Shown here in pieces: positions 58,501-64,000 of a DNA stretch of 64,000 nucleotides. How positions within the stretch are numbered: the first letter of the stretch is position 1; each line of letters begins with the position of its first letter. The notes below the pieces were generated by a model. That model was given only the letters and a program-made list of their open reading frames with translations. It was not told where the DNA came from and searched no databases. The translations under genes and the position numbers were made by a program. This DNA comes from Aegilops tauschii subsp. strangulata (Eukaryota; Streptophyta; Magnoliopsida; Poales; Poaceae), in NCBI RefSeq assembly GCF_002575655.3, contig NC_053037.3:250265135-250329134 (forward strand), in the 5' to 3' direction.

Positions 58501-59194
58501 CTATGATGATACTATGATCTTGATTTGTGTTCGTGCTTGCGATATGTCATGTACATTGCCTATGCCTATTCTTTGCTCACATGACATGATTGCCATGATT
58601 TCCTCTAGTGTGTTGCATCTTCGCTCCACTAGTTTGCATGACTTGATTATTATTGCTTGCCTTGTTGCATCACCAATGATTTATACTTGCTCACTTCATG
58701 CGGTTGATGACAACTATCTACATGCTTTGCACATGACTACCTCTTTGCACCATATACCTAGTGCCATGAATATTGCCATTGTTGCATCATATTATTCGTG
58801 CACTTGTGCTTCTAATGGTTATGTGCAAGAGAAGAGAACCATCATGATGGATGATGTGTTTATCTACCATGCGCATACGTTCTTTGTTTTGTTGTGTGCA
58901 TGTGTAGGATACTTGGACTTTGTGTCGACTTCCGCTTCACGTGAGTTGACCATTCGAGCTCTTGAGAGCGAGCCTCATACATTCGACCACGACTCGTTTC
59001 TACGCCACCTTTCCTACCACTTCGGCATTGTGAAGAATGCACAAGGACATGCCATCAAGGTGATATCTTTCTTGAGCATGGATATTGCGGATCATACTAC
59101 TTGTATTGCTTGCACCATGAGACTTATTGTTCATCTTGGACCACTTGATTGCACACTTGATAAAGATCTTGCTTCGACTTGTCATTTTCACCGT
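55598..59194 (+). pseudogene. D2 Gag-like protein with very long His/Cys/Met-rich extension
   Basis: ATG 55598 (MDRQGISPSVYNNNDKF). A coiled, Gln/Ser/Arg/His-rich N-terminus is followed by a Gag core: LPKLKSATSTSYYDL, EEYLEWEHLMDDYL, STWWLHTP, REFVPPTYTEQLLRQLENTNQGSKSIG, FHFMMGLNNAI. A TAG at 56102-56104 splits the core; the same frame is otherwise open for about 1030 more codons. The C-terminal ~850 residues are acidic, then very rich in His, Cys, Met and Asp, with no protease, RT, RNase H or integrase motif. A repeated module (MMDDVYIYHAHNFF..., STSQSHELTKRALES) occurs at 58082-58214 and 58844-58976, with a partial third at 57995. The last codon is supplied by S3, so the native end is missing. 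Function unknown beyond Gag. Confidence 0.75.
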
Positions 59195-60111
59195 TGATAG
59201 AGGCAAAGGTGTCCCGTCTTTCGATGAGATGATGGATATCGCTTTGGTGGAAGTCGACTTTGACGATCCGACTACGAACGTGCGATGACGTCGCGCCTTA
59301 GCAATCGCTAAACCAACTCCGAGAGGTTATTGACCATGCCGGAGCACGATCCACCTGACCACGAGGGTCTGTTTCCTGCGAGCAAACGAAGAACAAGCAA
59401 GAAACTGAGATTGCAATCTGGATATTGCGAATATAAGATGAAAGCTTTATTGATCAAAGTGGGGTTCTGTGACGCCTTTGTCTGATCGTTGAACACAAAC
59501 GAAGTACGCAAAGTTGCAGCTATGGCGAACTTTTAATCTAAACAAAACCCAGAGTCTAAACGACGCCCTAAGGGCTGTATATATGGAGGAAGAGGGGGGA
59601 ATTTCGTGGCCCTTGGGGAAGGGGTCCGAAACCAACCCTATCTCTTGTTTCCCCACACATACGGACTCTAAAAATAGCCTATACTCAAGTATTTCGAAAT
59701 TACATGGGCCTGGCCCAATAATAAGGTGACGCAGCACCTAGAATAGCCTCTGGACGAAAGTTATGAAGTAGCATCTTGTATATTTCGTCCAAGGCTTCAT
59801 GCACCCATTATGGTGGCTTCAATGTCCTGAAATCATCACTTGTAACTCCGTTCTTGTCCCCCATGCGCATGCCATCATCTCCATGCTTGTTCCTTCTCCA
59901 ATGTTCATCCTTCTCAAAGCTAGGCCCTTCATTTGTAAGCAAAACAAATGTATCCAATTTAGGCAGCATCATATTCTCATGAACATTAGAATCATTACCA
60001 AGAAACGAAATTACCTGGTAATTTAATTGGCGTGCGCGAGCTCTAGTAATTGGTCCAGTATGTATAGCAGCAGGGGCTGTCGGTGTAACAATGGTATTGA
60101 TGTCCTCATCA
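59195..60111 (-). repeat. S3: LTR-A joining D2 to A leader, no target duplication
   Basis: 917 bp, complete ends, gcgatgacg / actcaagtat subtype. Left flank accgt (D2 frame), right flank cgcac (A leader fragment). Best read as a solo LTR made by recombination between two elements. Confidence 0.85.
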
Positions 60112-60134
60112 CGCACCATCATCATCGCCTTGCC
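60112..60134 (+). other. Fragment of family A leader
   Basis: 23 bp matching cgcaccatcatcatcgcc in the A3 leader (33594 onward), in plus orientation, next to a minus-strand LTR. Confidence 0.6.
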
Positions 60135-60167
60135 ATTTTGATGACAAGTATTTCCGGACGGAGGGAG
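60135..60167. mobile_element. End of a Stowaway-type MITE
   Basis: The complement reads ctccctccgtccggaaat then acttgtcatcaaaa, the terminal sequence typical of Triticeae Stowaway MITEs, next to a TA target at 60168-60169. Only one end remains. Confidence 0.8.
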
Positions 60168-60412
60168 TACATTTGTGTTGCTTGCAATTGAAGGGCCTAG
60201 CACGGACAAGAAGGTTGAACATTGGAGCATGGTCAAGCACGGAGATGAAGGTGCGTGCGAAGAGAACAAGAACGGAGGTTCAAGTGGAGATTTCTGGACT
60301 TTGAAGCCACCATGATGACATACAAGATGGTGGACAAAATATACAAGATGGCCTTTCATTAATTTCGTCCATAGCTTATTATTGGTGTTGCGCCACCTTA
60401 TTTTGAGCCAGG
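60168..60412 (+). repeat. B4: LTR-B fragment
   Basis: From tacatttgtgttgcttgc to ttattttgagccagg, including the end of the tail frame (ggactttgaagccaccatga). Truncated on both sides. Confidence 0.85.
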
Positions 60413-60985
60413 TGATGCGGTGCATCCCATGATCATCCCCATGTACACTTCGACTACTCCCCAAGCCCCAAAAGGACATACGATAAGACCTCGAACATAC
60501 GCCATTGGACACAAGGTGAACTCATGCATGGACCTTGCATATACTCAGGTACAACCGAGATGACCATGGAGGATCCAAGGACCAAGGCCAAGCATGGAAG
60601 AGGAGAAGGAAGAAGAAGACGGAGCAAGACAGGACTTGCCCGGATCATCCGGGTCCCCAGCCGGACGATCCGGATGATCCGGACCACGTCCGGAAGATCC
60701 GTACCCCCACCCGGACGATCCGGGTAATGTGCCCGAAGACACCCGAAGCCTGCTCGACGAAGCCGGATCATCCGGACGGCCGCCCGGATCATCCGCACCC
60801 CCGACACCCGGATCATCCGGGCCACCATCCGGATCATCCGGACCCTGCCTGCGTGCGTGACTTGGGCCAAAGCCCATGTACCCCTTCGCCCCTCACTTAC
60901 TCCTTCGTGGCTTAGACTATATATACTCCTCGCCCTCCTCCATTTGAGGGTTAGAAAGGACTAGCTCATTTAGAGATAGAGCTTT
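60413..60985 (+). repeat. D3: LTR-D fragment with a third palindrome type
   Basis: TGATGCGGTGCATCC start, array of ccggatcatccgg / ccggacgatccgg (about 60640-60845), TATA near 60918, cut at gagcttt by the A5 LTR. Shares the tail ctgcctgcg...cccatgtacc with D1 and D2. Confidence 0.78.
60640..60845. repeat. LTR-D palindrome array, D3 type (CCGGATCATCCGG)
   Basis: About eight motifs with cores gatcatc or gacgatc between cgg/ccg arms, irregular spacing. Confidence 0.78.
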
Positions 60986-61902
60986 TGATAGAGGCAAAGG
61001 TGTCCCGTCTTTCGATGAGATGATGGATATCGCTTTGGTGGAAGTCGAATTTGACGATCCGACTACGAACGTGCGAGGACGTCGCGCCTTAGCAATCGCT
61101 AAACCAACTCCGAGAGGTTATCGACCACGCCGGAGCACGATCAACCTGACCACGAGGGTCTGTTTCCTGCGAGCAAACGAAGAACAAGCAAGAAACTGAT
61201 ATTGCAATCTGGATATTGCGAATATAAGATGAAAGCTTTATTGATCAAGGTGGAGTTCTGTGACGCCTTTGTCTGGTCGCTGAACACAAACGAAGTACGC
61301 GAAGTTGCAGCTATGGCGAACTTTTAATCTAAACAAAACCCAAAGTCTAAACGACGCCCTAAGGGCTGTATATATAGAGGAAGAGGGGGGAATTTCGTGG
61401 CCCTTGAGGAAGGGGTCCGAAACCAACCCTATCTCTTGTTTCCCCACACATATGGACTCTAAAAACAGCCTATACTTATGTATTTCGAAATTACATGGGC
61501 CTGGCCCAATAATAAGGTGACGCAGCACCTAGAATAGCCTCTGGACGAAAGTTATGAAGTAGCATCTTGTATATTTCGTCCAAGGCTTCATGCACGCATT
61601 ATGGTGGCTTCAACGTCCTGAAATCATCACTTGTAACTCCGTTCTTGTTCCCCATGCGCATGCCATCATCTCCATGCTTGTTCTTGCTCCAATGTTCATC
61701 CTTCTCAAAGCTAGGCCCTTCATTTGTAAGCAAAACAAATGTATCCAATTTAGGCAGCATCATATTCTCATGAACATTAGAATCATTACCAAGAAACGAA
61801 AGTACCTGGTAATTTAATTGGCGTGCGCGAGCTCTAGTAATTGGTCCAGTATGTATAGCAGCAGGGACTGTGGGTGTAACAATGGTATTGATGTCCTCAT
61901 CA
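60986..61902 (-). repeat. 3' LTR of A5
   Basis: 917 bp, gcgaggacg / ttatcgaccacgcc subtype as in A3 and the A2 3' LTR. Preceded on the minus strand by a polypurine tract shortened by one G (gaagggagga). Confidence 0.9.
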
Positions 61903-64000
61903 TCCTCCCTTCTTGAAATGAAGTCGTCCTCGACGGAAGCGCATCTTCCTCACCAAAATAAGGCTTCAAATCTGCAATGTTAAAAGTGGGACTAACCCCA
62001 AAATCTGCAGGCAGCTCAAGTTTATATGCATTATCATTTATTTTCTCTAACACCTTAAAAGGACCATCAGCACGTGGCATTAGCTTTGATTTGCGCAAAT
62101 CAGGAAATCTATCCTTACGCAAATGTAACCAAACAAGATCTCCAGGTGCAAACACAACATGTTTTCTACCCTTATCTCCAGCAAGTTTATATTTAGCATT
62201 CATACGCTCAATGTTTTCCTTAGTTAACTCATGCATTTTTAAGATCAATTCAACACGTTGTTTAGCATCAAAATTAACCTTCTCCGAAGATGGAAGAGGC
62301 AACAAATCAATAGGTGCACGAGGTAGGAAACCATACACAATTTCAAAAGGGCACATCTTAGTAGTAGAATGCAATGAACGATTATAAGCAAACTCAATAT
62401 GAGGCAAGCATTCTTCCCACATTTTCTTATTATTCTTCAAAACAGCCCTAAGCATAGTAGACAATGTTCTATTGACTACTTCAGTTTGTCCATCAGTTTG
62501 GGGGTGACAAGTAGTACTAAAAAGCAGTTTAGTCCCCAACTTAGCCCATAAACATCTCCAAAAGTGGCTAAGAAATTTAGTATCACGATCGGAAACAATA
62601 GTATTTGGCACACCATGCAAGCGAATAATTTCACGAAAGAACAAATCAGCAACATTAACAGCATCATCGCTTTTATGACATGGTATAAAGTGTGCCATTT
62701 TCGAGAATCTATCCACGACAACAAAATATGCTATCCCTCCCCTTCTTTGTTCGAGGTAAACCTAAAACAAAGTCCATAGATATATCCTCCCAAGGAACAC
62801 TAGGTACAGGCAAAGGCATATATAAACCATGAGGATTGAGTCGTGACTTAGCTTTTTGACATGTAGTGCAGCGAGCAACAAAACGCTCAACATCCCGTCT
62901 CATCTTTGGCCAAAAGAAATGTGTAGCAAGTACGTCCTCCGTCTTCTTCACGCCAAAGTGTCCCATTAATCCTCCTCCATGCGCCTCCTGCAACAACAAA
63001 AGACGAAGAGAGCTAGCTGGAATGCATAGCTTGTTAGCACGGAACACAAATCCATCATTAACGACAAACTTGTTCCAGGTTCTTCCTTCTTTACAATTCT
63101 GCAATACATCTTTAATATCAGCATCATGCACATATTGATCTTTGATGGTCTCCAAACCAAATATTTTGAAGTCAAGTTGTGAAAGCATAGTATAACGACG
63201 AGACAATGCATCAGCAATAACATTTTCTTTCCCTTCTTGTGTTTAATGACATAAGGGAAAGTTTCAATGAATTCAACCCATTTAGCATGTCTACGATTCA
63301 GTTTAGCTTGACTTTTAATATGTTTCAAAGATTCATGATCAGAATGTATAACAAATTCTTTGGGCCATAAATAATGTTGCCATGTTTCTAAAGTCCGAAC
63401 AAGAGCATATAGTTCTTTATCATAAGTAGAATAATTCAGACTAGGCCCACTCAATTTTTCAGAAAAGTATGCAACAGGTTTGCCATCTTGTCGTAACACA
63501 CCTCCTAATCCAATGCCACTAGCATCACATTCAAGCTCAAAAGTCTTATTAAAATCAGGAAGTTGGAGTAAAGGAGCATGTGTCAACTTATCTTTCAATA
63601 CCGTGAAGGCTTCTTCCTGTGCGGTACCCCAAACAAAAGGCACATCCTTCTTTGTAAGCTCGTTGAGAGGTGCAGCAATGGTGCTAAAATCTCTCACAAA
63701 ACGCCTATAGACACCAGCGAGTCCAAGAAAACTCTGCACTTGTGTGACCGTTTTGGGCTGCGGCCAACTCTCAATAGCTTCAATCTTGGCTTTATCAACT
63801 TCAATTCCCTGTGGAGTAACAACATAGCCAAGAAAAGATACTCGGTCGGTGCAAAAGGTGCACTTCCCTAGGTTACCAAACAAACGTGCATCACATAGAG
63901 CAATAAAAACAGCACGTAAATGTTCCAAATGTTCTTCCAAAGATTTGCTATAAATCATTATATCATCAAAATAGACTACCACAAATCGTCCAATGAAAGC
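61599..64000 (-). pseudogene. pol: A5 pol (RT end, RNase H, integrase, LTR-encoded tail), broken, partial
   Basis: From [11 protein letters not shown] (RT box, Leu to Met in the usual ILIY) through RNase H ([21 protein letters not shown]), integrase zinc region ([31 protein letters not shown]), core ([29 protein letters not shown]) and GPF module ([12 protein letters not shown]). Lesions: a one-base deletion near 63234 between RNase H and integrase, a one-base insertion near 62722 in the integrase core, and the one-base loss in the polypurine tract (near 61909) that throws the LTR-encoded tail out of frame. The matching stop codon lies at 61599-61601. The Gln codon that is a stop in A2 is intact here. 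Confidence 0.9.

Larger units (their letters stand above)
52548..59194 (+). mobile_element. D2: gag-only family D element, 3' end lost
   Basis: 5' LTR (52548-53560), primer-like site, 2-kb leader and a 3.6-kb gag-like frame cut at 59194 by LTR-A S3. No pol domain anywhere in 6.6 kb. Confidence 0.82.
60986..64000 (-). mobile_element. A5: family A element, 3' part, runs off the window
   Basis: 3' LTR (60986-61902) and pol from integrase back into RT. The 5' part lies to the right of the window. Left flank is LTR-D3. Confidence 0.9.

Overview
The window is wholly transposable-element DNA from a large grass genome, most likely Triticeae (wheat, barley, rye or Aegilops). The clues are a BARE/Angela-like Copia element with 2.17-kb LTRs, a Stowaway-type MITE end, and nested Ty3/Gypsy LTR retrotransposons with tRNA-iMet-like primer sites. 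I found no cellular gene, rRNA, tRNA or CRISPR array. All coding capacity is Gag or Gag-Pol, and nearly every copy is broken. The labels used here (families A to D) are mine. Family A is an autonomous Gypsy element: gag, protease, RT, RNase H and integrase in one frame, with a C-terminal tail encoded inside the 3' LTR, as in the CRM (centromeric) clade. Family B is known here only from LTRs. Families C and D are gag-only. A, B and C share LTR ends (TGATGAGGACAT...CTCTATCA), which suggests C is moved by A-type enzymes.

Layout. 1-28136: element D1 (its 3' half plus 3' LTR), split by chimeric element E1 (416-26921). Inside E1 lie a C-type gag, a truncated family A gag-pol (A1), the 5' LTR and leader of a second A element (A1b), a 9.6-kb BARE-like Copia (K1, 6870-16474, TSD acacc) inside that LTR, and a nearly complete minus-strand A element (A2, 18225-26117). 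28137-37388: an inverted LTR-D piece, minus-strand gag-only element C1 carrying solo LTR S1, A element A3 truncated in RT, and an orphan LTR-like fragment. 37389-52547: LTR-B pieces B1, B2 and B3. B2 is split by the complete young gag-only element C2 (38710-43464, TSD attgt) and followed by A element A4 (43812-52158), which carries solo LTR S2. 52548-64000: gag-only element D2 with a very long ORF, solo LTR S3, a MITE end, LTR-B and LTR-D pieces, and minus-strand A element A5 running off the window.

The most interesting observation is an 89-bp GT...AG, AT-rich segment in both LTRs of C2 (38771-38859 and 42544-42632). It is exactly absent at the matching place in C1 (junction 29270/29271), where the reading frame runs straight across. 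This looks like a spliceosomal intron inside an LTR, with a spliced copy retrotransposed next door. Also notable are a perfectly kept 7-bp-arm hairpin in the leader of all seven A/C copies (a candidate RNA packaging or dimerisation signal), lineage-specific palindrome arrays upstream of the LTR-D TATA box, and several elements without target duplications whose flanks do not match (products of recombination between elements). The density of CRM-like elements would fit a centromeric or pericentromeric location, but that is inference.
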